From Evansella vedderi (GTDB taxonomy: Bacteria > Bacillota > Bacilli > Bacillales > Salisediminibacteriaceae): a DNA stretch of 64,000 nucleotides. The position numbers and the translations under genes were made by a program. This document shows positions 53,734-61,433 of the stretch, piece by piece. The stretch lies in contig NZ_JAUSUG010000002.1 of assembly GCF_030813435.1 (NCBI RefSeq), forward strand, positions 62,001 through 126,000, read 5' to 3'. Below the pieces are notes generated by a model. That model did no database searches. It had not been told where the DNA came from and saw nothing but the letters and a program-made list of their open reading frames with translations. Position 1 is the first letter of the stretch. Each line of letters starts with the position of its first letter.

Positions 53734-54504
53734 TCATGTTGTACCTGAACGGTAGTTTCCGGGAGATACCCCCAAATGCTTTTTAAATACACGATGAAAA
53801 TAAGAGTACGTACCAAATCCACAATCTTCCGCAATATGCTCCAATGTATAAGTAGTATACTTTAATCGATCTATGGCAGCGGCCAATCTAATTTCTTGTG
53901 CATATTCAATGATTGTCTTTCCCACGCTGCTTTTAAATAAATGAACAGATCGGGAAACACTTAAACCTGCATACTGTGCAACTTCTTCCACTTTTACTCC
54001 TGATGTTGCATTTTCCTCGATATATCGCATCATTCTCGTTACTGCATAGGGACGATTTGTAATGAACTCCGTTTCCATTGCTGCTCTTTCTAAGGATGTA
54101 CACAGGGTTTGAAGCAAATAACTGAGAATCTCTTCATTTTTTTCAGAAGGTGGACGACGGTCTTCTATGATCATAAATCGCCATACAGCTATTATATTTT
54201 CATTAAGCTCTATTCTGCTGATGGAAGGTTTCGATGAACGATTCCACCAAACATCAATCCAATTTCCTTCACAAAGTAAATGGTAATCTCCACTACTTTC
54301 TCCCTCATCAACAAATAATTCGTATGTATCTCCAGGCTTCATTAACAGTAGATCTCCCTTTTCAATTTGGAGCTCTTTTTCATTTAATATTACTTTACAG
54401 GTACCTTCTGTTTGCAGCCGAAAAAGATAGCCTGGTATTCCTGCCTTATATTGATTATAAAAGCGTTGTGTGTGATAGGAATAACCGCAAAATTTAATAT
54501 TCAT
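53734..54504 (-). CDS. AraC family transcriptional regulator
   Basis: 256 residues from ATG 54504 (GGAGGGTG upstream). A cupin sensing domain (about 1-135; GTCKVILNEKELQIEKGDLL and MKPGDTYELFVDEGES) is followed by the double helix-turn-helix (about 160-255; VKVEEVAQYAGLSVSRSVHL and CGFGTYSYFHRVFKKHLGVS). It is divergent from the isomerase/oxidoreductase operon at 54671 with a 166-base shared upstream region, so it is the likely local activator of that operon. Confidence 0.9.
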   Translation of the reverse strand: MNIKFCGYSYHTQRFYNQYKAGIPGYLFRLQTEGTCKVILNEKELQIEKGDLLLMKPGDTYELFVDEGESSGDYHLLCEGNWIDVWWNRSSKPSISRIELNENIIAVWRFMIIEDRRPPSEKNEEILSYLLQTLCTSLERAAMETEFITNRPYAVTRMMRYIEENATSGVKVEEVAQYAGLSVSRSVHLFKSSVGKTIIEYAQEIRLAAAIDRLKYTTYTLEHIAEDCGFGTYSYFHRVFKKHLGVSPGNYRSGTT

Positions 54505-54670
54505 AACGGAGCACCCTCCAAGTACTAAATCAGATAATAGCAAAATAGTTCATGTTTCCATTATATCATCTATATACTATGTAACCTATAAATCTTATTA
54601 TGTAGTCAAATAAGTAATACATTAAATCCAATAAACCTAAAAAAATTGTTGAAAGAAGGAGATTGCGGCA

Positions 54671-55417
54671 ATGGAAAAAATCCCTGTAGCAGTACAACTG
54701 TATACGTTGCGTGATGAATGCGCTAAAGACTTTCCCGCCACTTTAAAAAAAGTTGCAGAATTAGGTTTTGATGGTGTGGAATTTGCTGGCTTTTATGGTT
54801 TACCTCCAACAGAGGTAAAAGAAATTTTAGACAACCTCGGTTTAAAAGCAGCTTCCAGCCATGTTCCACTTGATCAATTTAAAAACAATTTAGAACAAGT
54901 AATAGAGGATCACAAATCATTAGACTGTCAATTTGTTGCTGTTCCTTTTATTACGGAAGAACAGCGGACAGAAAATGGATATAAAGAATTAATTGCTATC
55001 TTAAACAGAGCTAATGAAGCCTTACAAAAAGAAGGATTAACCCTTTGCTACCATAACCATGATTTTGAATTAGAGCAACTAGGGGATGGTAGATTGGCTT
55101 TAGAGGCTATTTTTGACGAAACGAATGTAAAAACAGAACTGGATATATATTGGCTAACTAAAGCCGGTGAAAAACCAGTAGAGTGGATAAAACGCTATAA
55201 AGGCAGAACACCAATTGTACATTTAAAAGATATGACAACAGATGAGGAAAAGTTTTTTGCAGAATTGGGAACGGGTGGCGTTGATATTGAAGCCGTTTTA
55301 GAGTTAGGAAAAGAAAATGACGTTCAATGGTGGGTAGTCGAGCAGGATGTTAGCCGCCGAACACCACTTGAAAGTGTAGAAATGAGTATTAATTATTTAA
55401 AAGAAAAGCTGAAATAA
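54671..55417 (+). CDS. sugar phosphate isomerase/epimerase family TIM-barrel protein
   Basis: 248 residues of the xylose-isomerase-like TIM barrel family (AP_endonuc_2 fold, IolE/IolH-like). It starts VAVQLYTLRDECAKDFPATL. Metal-site motifs are LCYHNHDFEL, the Glu/Asp of VKTELDIYWLTKAGEKP, VHLKDMT and VVEQDVS. AAGGAG lies 9 bases before ATG 54671. It is the first gene of an operon with a Gfo/Idh oxidoreductase and a second TIM barrel. Related trios act in oxidoreductive sugar pathways (for example levoglucosan or C-glycoside breakdown). The substrate here is unknown. Confidence 0.88.
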   Translation: MEKIPVAVQLYTLRDECAKDFPATLKKVAELGFDGVEFAGFYGLPPTEVKEILDNLGLKAASSHVPLDQFKNNLEQVIEDHKSLDCQFVAVPFITEEQRTENGYKELIAILNRANEALQKEGLTLCYHNHDFELEQLGDGRLALEAIFDETNVKTELDIYWLTKAGEKPVEWIKRYKGRTPIVHLKDMTTDEEKFFAELGTGGVDIEAVLELGKENDVQWWVVEQDVSRRTPLESVEMSINYLKEKLK

Positions 55418-55430
55418 ATTTCATCTAATA

Positions 55431-55571
55431 AAGTCTGTTCAAAACTTCCTTGTTTTTACAGAACACCACGATAAATGAAAACTATTAGTCTCGTGCCTTA
55501 CGCTCCAATCAACCCAGATTATATAAGAAATACATTAAAACATAGGGTGTTTTTCCCGTTTGAACAGACTT
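55431..55571. repeat. short MITE-like element related to 18934-19212
   Basis: AAGTCTGTTCAA (55431-55442) is inverted as TTGAACAGACTT (55560-55571). The first 50 bases match the 18934 element (CACCACGATAAATGA and flanks), and the middle keeps only the end of the GC-rich core (AGTCTCGTGCC). It is therefore an internally deleted copy. It lies between the isomerase and Gfo/Idh genes inside what looks like one operon, without breaking either gene. Confidence 0.7.
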
Positions 55572-55624
55572 GAATACACTTTTTTTAATATGCACTAATA
55601 AAAATTTTTGAAGGGATGTTGTAT

Positions 55625-56659
55625 ATGAGTAAGTTAAGAGTAGCAGTAATTGGTTGCGGGAGCATTGCCAAGCATCGACACCTGCCTGAATACGGCGCAA
55701 ATGAAAACGTAAACATCGTGGCAGTATGTGACCTTGTACAGGAGCGTGCAACTGAAATGGCGGAGCTCTATGGTGCAGAAGCCTTTACAGAATGGGAAAA
55801 AGTGATAGAGCTTGATAATGTGGATGCTGTAAGTGTTTGTTTACCAAACTATTTACACGCTCCTGTATCTATAGCTGCATTAAATGCCGGAAAGCATGTC
55901 CTTTGTGAAAAACCGATGGCCACTTCACAAGAAGAAGCAAAAGAAATGGTTGAAGCAGCCAATAGGATTAATAAAAAGCTCATGATTGCCCACAACCAAC
56001 GTTTTGTATCCTCTCACCAAAGAGCGAAAGAGATCATCGATAGGGGAAAGCTAGGGAAGATTTATAGCTTTAAAACTACTTTTGGGCACCCTGGACCAGA
56101 AGGCTGGAGTGTTGACGGGGCGAAAAGCTGGTTTTTTAACAAAGAACAAGCCTTTATTGGTGCAATGGGAGATCTCGGGGTTCATAAAGCTGATTTAATG
56201 CGTTATTTGCTAGGAGAATTTACTGAAGTGGGTGCATTTATAGAAACACATGCAAAAGAAAATACATCTGTTGACGATGACGCCGTTTGTATTTTACGTA
56301 CAGAAAATGGGGTTATTGGTACATTAGCTGCCAGCTGGGCGTATGTAACTGCCGGTGACAACTCTACCAAAATCTATGGAGAAAAAGGAACACTTCTATT
56401 AGAAGGGGACCCGGAATATTCATTAATAGAAGAATATCGTAATGGGGAAGTTGTGAAGCACAAGCTGGATAAAATTCAAACGAATGAAGAGGGCGGACAA
56501 ACCAACTCCCATGTAATTGACCATTTTGTAGAAAGTATTTTAGAAGATAAAGAGCCCCTTATTACAGGTGAAGAAGGGATGAAATCACTAGAAGTCATTC
56601 TAGCAGCTCTAGATTCACACGAAACAAAGCAAATCATTTCATTACGAAAGGATGTGTAA
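55625..56659 (+). CDS. Gfo/Idh/MocA family oxidoreductase
   Basis: 344 residues from ATG 55625 (AAGGGA 9 bases upstream). The Rossmann loop VAVIGCGSIAKHRHLP and EKP at 95-97 are standard. The C-terminal domain keeps YSFKTTFGHPGPEGWSVDGA and IGAMGDLGVHKADLMRYLLG, with the Asp and His of the active site. It is in an operon between two TIM-barrel isomerase/epimerase genes (5 bases from the second), which suggests oxidation of a glycoside followed by elimination or isomerisation by the barrels (inference). Confidence 0.92.
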   Translation: MSKLRVAVIGCGSIAKHRHLPEYGANENVNIVAVCDLVQERATEMAELYGAEAFTEWEKVIELDNVDAVSVCLPNYLHAPVSIAALNAGKHVLCEKPMATSQEEAKEMVEAANRINKKLMIAHNQRFVSSHQRAKEIIDRGKLGKIYSFKTTFGHPGPEGWSVDGAKSWFFNKEQAFIGAMGDLGVHKADLMRYLLGEFTEVGAFIETHAKENTSVDDDAVCILRTENGVIGTLAASWAYVTAGDNSTKIYGEKGTLLLEGDPEYSLIEEYRNGEVVKHKLDKIQTNEEGGQTNSHVIDHFVESILEDKEPLITGEEGMKSLEVILAALDSHETKQIISLRKDV

Positions 56660-56664
56660 AGGCA

Positions 56665-57633
56665 ATGAAATTAGGAGTTTTTACTGTATTATTTTCTGAA
56701 AAGTCGTTTGAAGAAATGCTTGACCATGTTAAAGCATCTGGATTAGATGCTGTGGAAATTGGAACGGGGGGGTATCCAGGCAATGCTCACTGCCCTCTTG
56801 ATGAGCTATTAGAAGACGAGCAAAAACGTAAGGATTATTTAGAGGCTGTCACATCTCGAGGTCTTACGATTAGTGCCTTTAGCTGTCATGGAAATCCGTT
56901 GACTCCTGATAAAGCATTTGCAGAAGAATCTGATACAGTATTACGTAAAACAATTAAACTAGCCTCCCTCCTCGGTGTCCCTGTAGTCAATACTTTTTCT
57001 GGAACTCCAGGAGATAGCGATGAAGCAAAACAGCCAAATTGGCCAGTAGTACCTTGGCCAACGGAATATGGTGACATATTAACATGGCAATGGGAGAATA
57101 AATTAATCCCTTACTGGAAAGAAATCGGTAAGTTAGCTGAAGAGCACAATGTGAAAATCGGACTGGAGCTACACGGAGGATTCCTGGTTCATACACCATA
57201 TACCATGTTAAAGCTTCGGGAAGCAACTTCCGATGCCATTGGAGCTAACCTAGATCCTAGCCATATGTGGTGGCAAGGTATTGATCCAGTGGCTGCAATC
57301 AAGATTCTAGGTAAAGCAGGTGCTATCCACCATTTCCATGCAAAGGATACATACATTGATCAAGACAATGTAAATATGTATGGACTAACGGACATGCAGC
57401 CTTATGGCAACGTCCAAACAAGAGCATGGACATTCCGTAGTGTTGGATGCGGCCATAGTATGCAAGAATGGTCTGATATGATAAGTGCACTTCGCACCTA
57501 TAATTACGATTACGTTGTAAGTATCGAACACGAAGACCCAATCATGTCCATTGACGAGGGATTCACCAGAGCAGTATCCAACCTTCAATCCGTATTAATA
57601 AGAGAACAGCCAACAGAAATGTGGTGGGCTTAA
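56665..57633 (+). CDS. sugar phosphate isomerase/epimerase family TIM-barrel protein
   Basis: 322 residues, a xylose-isomerase-like barrel with a complete metal site: Glu in IGLELHGGFLVHTPYTML, Asp/His in GANLDPSHMWWQG, His in IHHFHAKDTYID and Glu in VVSIEHEDPIM. It is larger than the first barrel of this operon and only distantly like it, so the two are not simple duplicates. It starts 5 bases after the Gfo/Idh stop and ends before the terminator at 57644. Confidence 0.9.
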   Translation: MKLGVFTVLFSEKSFEEMLDHVKASGLDAVEIGTGGYPGNAHCPLDELLEDEQKRKDYLEAVTSRGLTISAFSCHGNPLTPDKAFAEESDTVLRKTIKLASLLGVPVVNTFSGTPGDSDEAKQPNWPVVPWPTEYGDILTWQWENKLIPYWKEIGKLAEEHNVKIGLELHGGFLVHTPYTMLKLREATSDAIGANLDPSHMWWQGIDPVAAIKILGKAGAIHHFHAKDTYIDQDNVNMYGLTDMQPYGNVQTRAWTFRSVGCGHSMQEWSDMISALRTYNYDYVVSIEHEDPIMSIDEGFTRAVSNLQSVLIREQPTEMWWA

Positions 57634-57643
57634 AAGAAAACGA

Positions 57644-57683
57644 GGGTGTCTCAATAGGTATATTTTTTCCTTTTGAGACACCC
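57644..57683 (+). terminator. Rho-independent terminator of the isomerase operon
   Basis: GGGTGTCTCAA (57644-57654) pairs perfectly with TTGAGACACCC (57673-57683). The loop is T-rich and TTAAACACTT follows. Confidence 0.8.
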
Positions 57684-57908
57684 TTAAACACTTATCACCA
57701 CTAACATTTTCACAAAACTAATCCTTCCCCACGATTCTTTATTCGCTTCAAGCTTCCTAATCCTTCGTAATATCATAAGACACACCTCTTCCTCCACCGT
57801 AAAAATAAACTTCATCTTCCGACTAAACTTCGACTCCTCCAACCACCTAGCCAGCATAACCGCAACAGTTTCTAAATAAATTAAACCATTACAAGGGTGA
57901 CTCCCCTT
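57684..57908 (-). pseudogene. unrecognised 74-codon open frame, possible gene or repeat remnant
   Basis: A minus-strand frame open from after a TGA at 57909-57911 to TAA at 57684-57686. Its translation is protein-like (NGLIYLETVAVMLARWLEE, then FSRKMKFIFTVEEEVCLMIL). There is no ribosome site near its candidate starts, and its codons (TCG, CGG, GTG) differ from neighbouring genes. I do not recognise it. It occupies most of the 460-base gap before the SpoIID-like gene; the rest (57912-58094) is AT-rich promoter DNA. It could equally be a chance frame. Confidence 0.3.
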
Positions 57909-58094
57909 TCACCTAAAAAATGTGATAGATATCTTTGTTATGAAATGCCACTACCTTTGTCAAATGTACAACTTTCTAATCAGGTCTAAAATACCAATTT
58001 AAAATCTATCAACAAATTTAAAAGAATATTTTAATATTTTATGTTATTATTTAAAATATAGTTTTAATATTTTAAAATTTAAAGGAGGAATTTC

Positions 58095-59681
58095 ATGATG
58101 AAGATAAGTAAAATTCAAAAGGTTTTTCTAATTTTTATTCTCGTAAGCGCTACCATACTTCCGGGCATTGGGTTTGCTGAAACATCAGTGGAAGAACCAG
58201 AAGTTCGTATTGGGGTAATACCAACAAGTGAAAGCATGCAACTTGGAAGTACAGGTGATTTTACCATTTCTGATAAAAATACAGGGATGGAATTATTTGC
58301 AGGGGCAAATGAAGATGTTACTGTAGCTTTAGAAAGCACCTCAGAAATTGAGACTTTCTTTAGACTACAAACAGCTTGGTCTTCCAATCAAGCCGTTGTG
58401 GAAGACTGGTTACAGCTTGCTCAATCACATGGCTATCCTACTTATCTTGAACCCCATTTAAACGGATGGCGCTTAATCATTGGTGAGTTTCCACTTAATG
58501 CTTCTTGGGGGGAAAGGGAACAATTTAGACAAGAGGTAATTGAAAAGGGACTTGCTGGTCCTGATGCTTTTTGGAGAGAAATAACGCTGGTGGATGGGGA
58601 AACAACGATTCGGATTTCCAGTGGTGATGAAGAGGTCATTACATCAAACCCTATTAAAATCCATTCCGATAACAATCTAGTTCGATTTAATGGAAGTAAT
58701 TATCGTGGTAATGGCGAAGTAGTTTTTAATAGTAGTGGTACTTTAGCTGGAGTTAACATACTACCTGTGGATGATTATGTACTAGGGGTTGTACCTCATG
58801 AATTGCCACCTGACCCATTTGGCGGTATGGATGCTATTGAAGCACAAAAGGCACAAGCCATTGCGGCACGTACGTACGCATTAAACAATTTAGGTAAGCA
58901 CAACAATGATGGGTTTGACCTGCTGCCAACAACAGCCGATCAAGTATATGGTGGCTACGACTCTGAACATCCCATTTCTACAGAAGCTGTTCGTGATACG
59001 AGTGGTATTGTAGCTACATATGAAGGGGATTTAATTTCAACTGTATACCATTCTACAAGCGGTGGATTCACAGCTAACAATGAAGACATTTGGAATTCCC
59101 CAGCAGTTCCTTATTTGCGCGGTATTCCAGATGCGGAGAGAGGAAGAGCTGCTGAGAACGTTCCTTCATTAGAAGTATTTAAAAACAGCGCCAATGCCAC
59201 CTCCCTTCGTGCAGCAAAAGAAGGAGACTTTGAAGCTGACTGGTCCAGATATCACCGTTGGACAATTGATTGGACGGCAGAAGAAATTACTCAAGTGCTT
59301 AGCAATACGTTTAACACAGATGTAGGACAAGTATTAGAAATTAATGTTTTAGAACGTTCTGATTCAGGACGAGTCTACGAAATTGAGTTCGTCACGGAAA
59401 ATGGTACATTCTATGAAAAGAAAGATCAGATTCGCTGGGCATTACAATATATTAATGCAAGCGGTAATGAAAGCCCTCTATTAAGTACCTTATTTTATAT
59501 TGAACCAATACAAGACCCAAGAACAAAAGAGGTTATTGGTTTTGAAGCCTACGGCGGTGGCTGGGGACATGGTATCGGAATGTCTCAAACTGGTGCTGTT
59601 GGTATGGCTGTAAAAGGAGCTTCCTTTGAAGAAATCTTAAAACATTATTATCAAGGAATCGAACTTGAATTATACTATTAA
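58095..59681 (+). CDS. SpoIID/LytB domain protein, secreted
   Basis: 528 residues. A signal peptide (about 1-29, ILPGIGFAE end) is followed by a SPOR-like segment (about 75-150, RLQTAWSSNQAVVEDWLQLA) and the SpoIID/LytB domain (about 210-520). The latter has NILPVDDYVLGVVPHELPPD, AQAIAARTYALNN, STVYHSTSGGFTANNEDIWN and the end motif GGGWGHGIGMSQTGAVGMA, the catalytic-type signature of SpoIID lytic transglycosylases. AAAGGAGG precedes ATG 58095 and 58098. It acts on peptidoglycan outside the membrane. It is larger than true SpoIID and outside a sporulation cluster, so it is more like the LytB-type wall modifier. Confidence 0.9.
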   Translation: MMKISKIQKVFLIFILVSATILPGIGFAETSVEEPEVRIGVIPTSESMQLGSTGDFTISDKNTGMELFAGANEDVTVALESTSEIETFFRLQTAWSSNQAVVEDWLQLAQSHGYPTYLEPHLNGWRLIIGEFPLNASWGEREQFRQEVIEKGLAGPDAFWREITLVDGETTIRISSGDEEVITSNPIKIHSDNNLVRFNGSNYRGNGEVVFNSSGTLAGVNILPVDDYVLGVVPHELPPDPFGGMDAIEAQKAQAIAARTYALNNLGKHNNDGFDLLPTTADQVYGGYDSEHPISTEAVRDTSGIVATYEGDLISTVYHSTSGGFTANNEDIWNSPAVPYLRGIPDAERGRAAENVPSLEVFKNSANATSLRAAKEGDFEADWSRYHRWTIDWTAEEITQVLSNTFNTDVGQVLEINVLERSDSGRVYEIEFVTENGTFYEKKDQIRWALQYINASGNESPLLSTLFYIEPIQDPRTKEVIGFEAYGGGWGHGIGMSQTGAVGMAVKGASFEEILKHYYQGIELELYY

Positions 59682-59690
59682 AATCTAAGA

Positions 59691-59737
59691 AAAGGGGCAG
59701 CCCCACAGTCACAGTGATGATACGGGTGCTGCCCTTT
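59691..59737 (+). terminator. Rho-independent terminator after SpoIID/LytB gene
   Basis: AAAGGGGCAGC (59691-59701) pairs with GCTGCCCTTT (59728-59737), with a bulge and a 26-base loop. It can act in both directions, since a minus-strand gene ends at 59787. Confidence 0.65.
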
Positions 59738-59786
59738 GCCATTCAAGGCTATCTTAAAAGACTAATATGACAAAACATAACTCTAA

Positions 59787-60953
59787 TTAACTATTCAGTG
59801 CCCCATAGATAACATTCCTTAACCTTGGTTGGTGATAGGCTTCGAAGTTGGGCATCATTTGCTGCATGTATACGGCAGAGAGTTTTTCCTTTGGATCCAT
59901 TAGCGTCCAGGTTCCGGCTAGTCCAGACCAGCCAAATTCCCCTATAGAGCTATTACTTCCACCTAGTGCTGGATTCATCATCGTTCTAACACCAAGGCCG
60001 TATCCATATCCAGCAAGATAAGGCCATTTATAATAGGATAGCTGCTCTGACTGTAGATGATTCGTGGACATTAATTCTACTGTTTTTCTACCTAAAATCT
60101 GAACCCCATCCAGTTGTCCACCATTAGCTAGCATTTGGGCGAAGCGACTATAGTCACCTAGTGTAGATAGAAGTCCCGCTCCCCCACTCTCAAAACTAGG
60201 TTGGAAACGACTATCCATAACCGTATTTTTCTTCAGATTACCCTTTTCGTCTCTATCATATAATGTGCAGAGGCGGTGTTTTTTCTCCTCTGGTATTTGA
60301 AAAAATGTATCCTGCATCCCAAGGGGTTCAAATATTTCTTCCTTCAGAAATCCACTAAATACTTTCCCAGAGACAACTTCAATGAAGGCCCCTAATACAT
60401 CGTGACTCAAGCTATAACGCCATTGAGACCCTGGGTCAAATACTAGAGGAATGGAAGCTAGTTTTTTCGAAAGGTCCCGGACAGTAAATTTTTCTCCCTG
60501 TTCTTCTTTCTTTCGCAAAGAATCCATTGCCTTTTGAACCTCTCGCTCTGTCTCGTCTCCGTTCCCTGGGTAAGTTAAACCTGAGGTCATGGTAAAAAGA
60601 TCTTTGACCAGAATAGGTCTTATGGCAGGAGAGGTGTAGATCTCCCCATTGGCATTTTTGTGAAAAACAGTTGAATTTTTAAACTCAGGTAAATATTCCT
60701 CTAACGGATCATTGAGGAGAAATAGTCCCCGTTCATATAGCTTCAACGCTGCTGCACAAGTAACGACCTTCGTCATGGAATAAATTCGATAGATCGTATC
60801 GGCGTCTATCTCCTTCCCCGTTTCCAAATCTGCAAATCCAACATAATCCTCAAACACCTTTTCTCCGTGATATGTAACCGACAACGAACAACCAGCTGGG
60901 CCTTTTTCAACAAAGCTTCTTAATAATGGACGTAGTTTATGTAAGCCTTCCAA
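59787..60953 (-). CDS. beta-lactamase-fold serine hydrolase (class C / esterase type)
   Basis: About 388 residues from TTG 60953, which has AAGGGGTGG 7 bases upstream; ATG 61001 would add 16 residues but lacks a ribosome site. The penicillin-binding fold has the nucleophile in SMTK (Ser59, Lys62) and Tyr180 in the YSL motif, with the third motif in the AGTWTLMDP region. There is no signal peptide, so it is probably a cytoplasmic esterase or peptidase rather than an antibiotic-resistance enzyme. It stands alone, with terminators on both sides. Deacylation of an acetylated sugar is possible but only a guess. Confidence 0.85.
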   Translation of the reverse strand: MEGLHKLRPLLRSFVEKGPAGCSLSVTYHGEKVFEDYVGFADLETGKEIDADTIYRIYSMTKVVTCAAALKLYERGLFLLNDPLEEYLPEFKNSTVFHKNANGEIYTSPAIRPILVKDLFTMTSGLTYPGNGDETEREVQKAMDSLRKKEEQGEKFTVRDLSKKLASIPLVFDPGSQWRYSLSHDVLGAFIEVVSGKVFSGFLKEEIFEPLGMQDTFFQIPEEKKHRLCTLYDRDEKGNLKKNTVMDSRFQPSFESGGAGLLSTLGDYSRFAQMLANGGQLDGVQILGRKTVELMSTNHLQSEQLSYYKWPYLAGYGYGLGVRTMMNPALGGSNSSIGEFGWSGLAGTWTLMDPKEKLSAVYMQQMMPNFEAYHQPRLRNVIYGALNS

Positions 60954-61148
60954 CTGCTTTCCACCCCTTATTGTTAAGAATTTCAATGCAAAATCAATCA
61001 TATGATTGAACTTACTATGGGCTTATTTACCAACTATCTTTATAGAAATAAATTATACAATACCTAAGAATTAAATAGAATAGTTAGTTCTTCGAATCTG
61101 CAACCGCTTACGAGTTGGTATTCAAAGAGCAGCTTTCATCAAAATAAA

Positions 61149-61171
61149 ATGCCCACAGCTTTTGTGGGCAT
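61149..61171 (-). terminator. hairpin terminator downstream of the ALDH operon
   Basis: ATGCCCACA (61149-61157) pairs perfectly with TGTGGGCAT (61163-61171) around a 5-base loop. On the minus strand TTTATTTTG follows. It lies 260 bases after the ALDH stop, just beyond the gene remnant at 61185-61337. Confidence 0.7.
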
Positions 61172-61184
61172 ACTTACTTGATTA

Positions 61185-61337
61185 TTATGAGCTAATTATC
61201 TTAGATGTTTTTTTACTACCAATCTCATTTCCTACTCTTACTCCTTCTGAGATTGCTTCTTGCATCGTTCTTGGAGCTATACTACTCCAATAAGATGAAT
61301 AGCAAGGTTTTTCTTCTTTTATAGTTCTTCCCTTAAT
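61185..61337 (-). pseudogene. unrecognised 50-codon C-terminal gene remnant
   Basis: A minus-strand frame that starts right after a stop (61338-61340), has no usable start and ends TAA at 61185-61187. It reads as ordinary protein (EEKPCYSSYWSSIAPRTM, then EAISEGVRVGNEIG). A second short frame just upstream (ending GYRTSNNKLREEL) is in another register, as if a gene had been frameshifted and cut down. It lies between the ALDH stop and a terminator, where the last gene of that operon would sit. The identity is unknown. Confidence 0.4.
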
Positions 61338-61433
61338 TTATTGTTGGAAGTGCGATATCCAACGATTTCTTTACCTATAATAAAGATAATGTAGCAGCCT
61401 TAGAAAACAGCGCCGAAACCATCCACCTTTTTC

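Noticed and set aside
58095-59681. Sporulation gene spoIID itself
   Set aside because: Far longer than SpoIID, carries an extra SPOR-like segment and is not next to spoIIID or spoIIQ-type genes.
59787-60953. Antibiotic-resistance beta-lactamase
   Set aside because: No signal peptide, and the motifs fit the broad serine-hydrolase/esterase group; nothing nearby suggests resistance.
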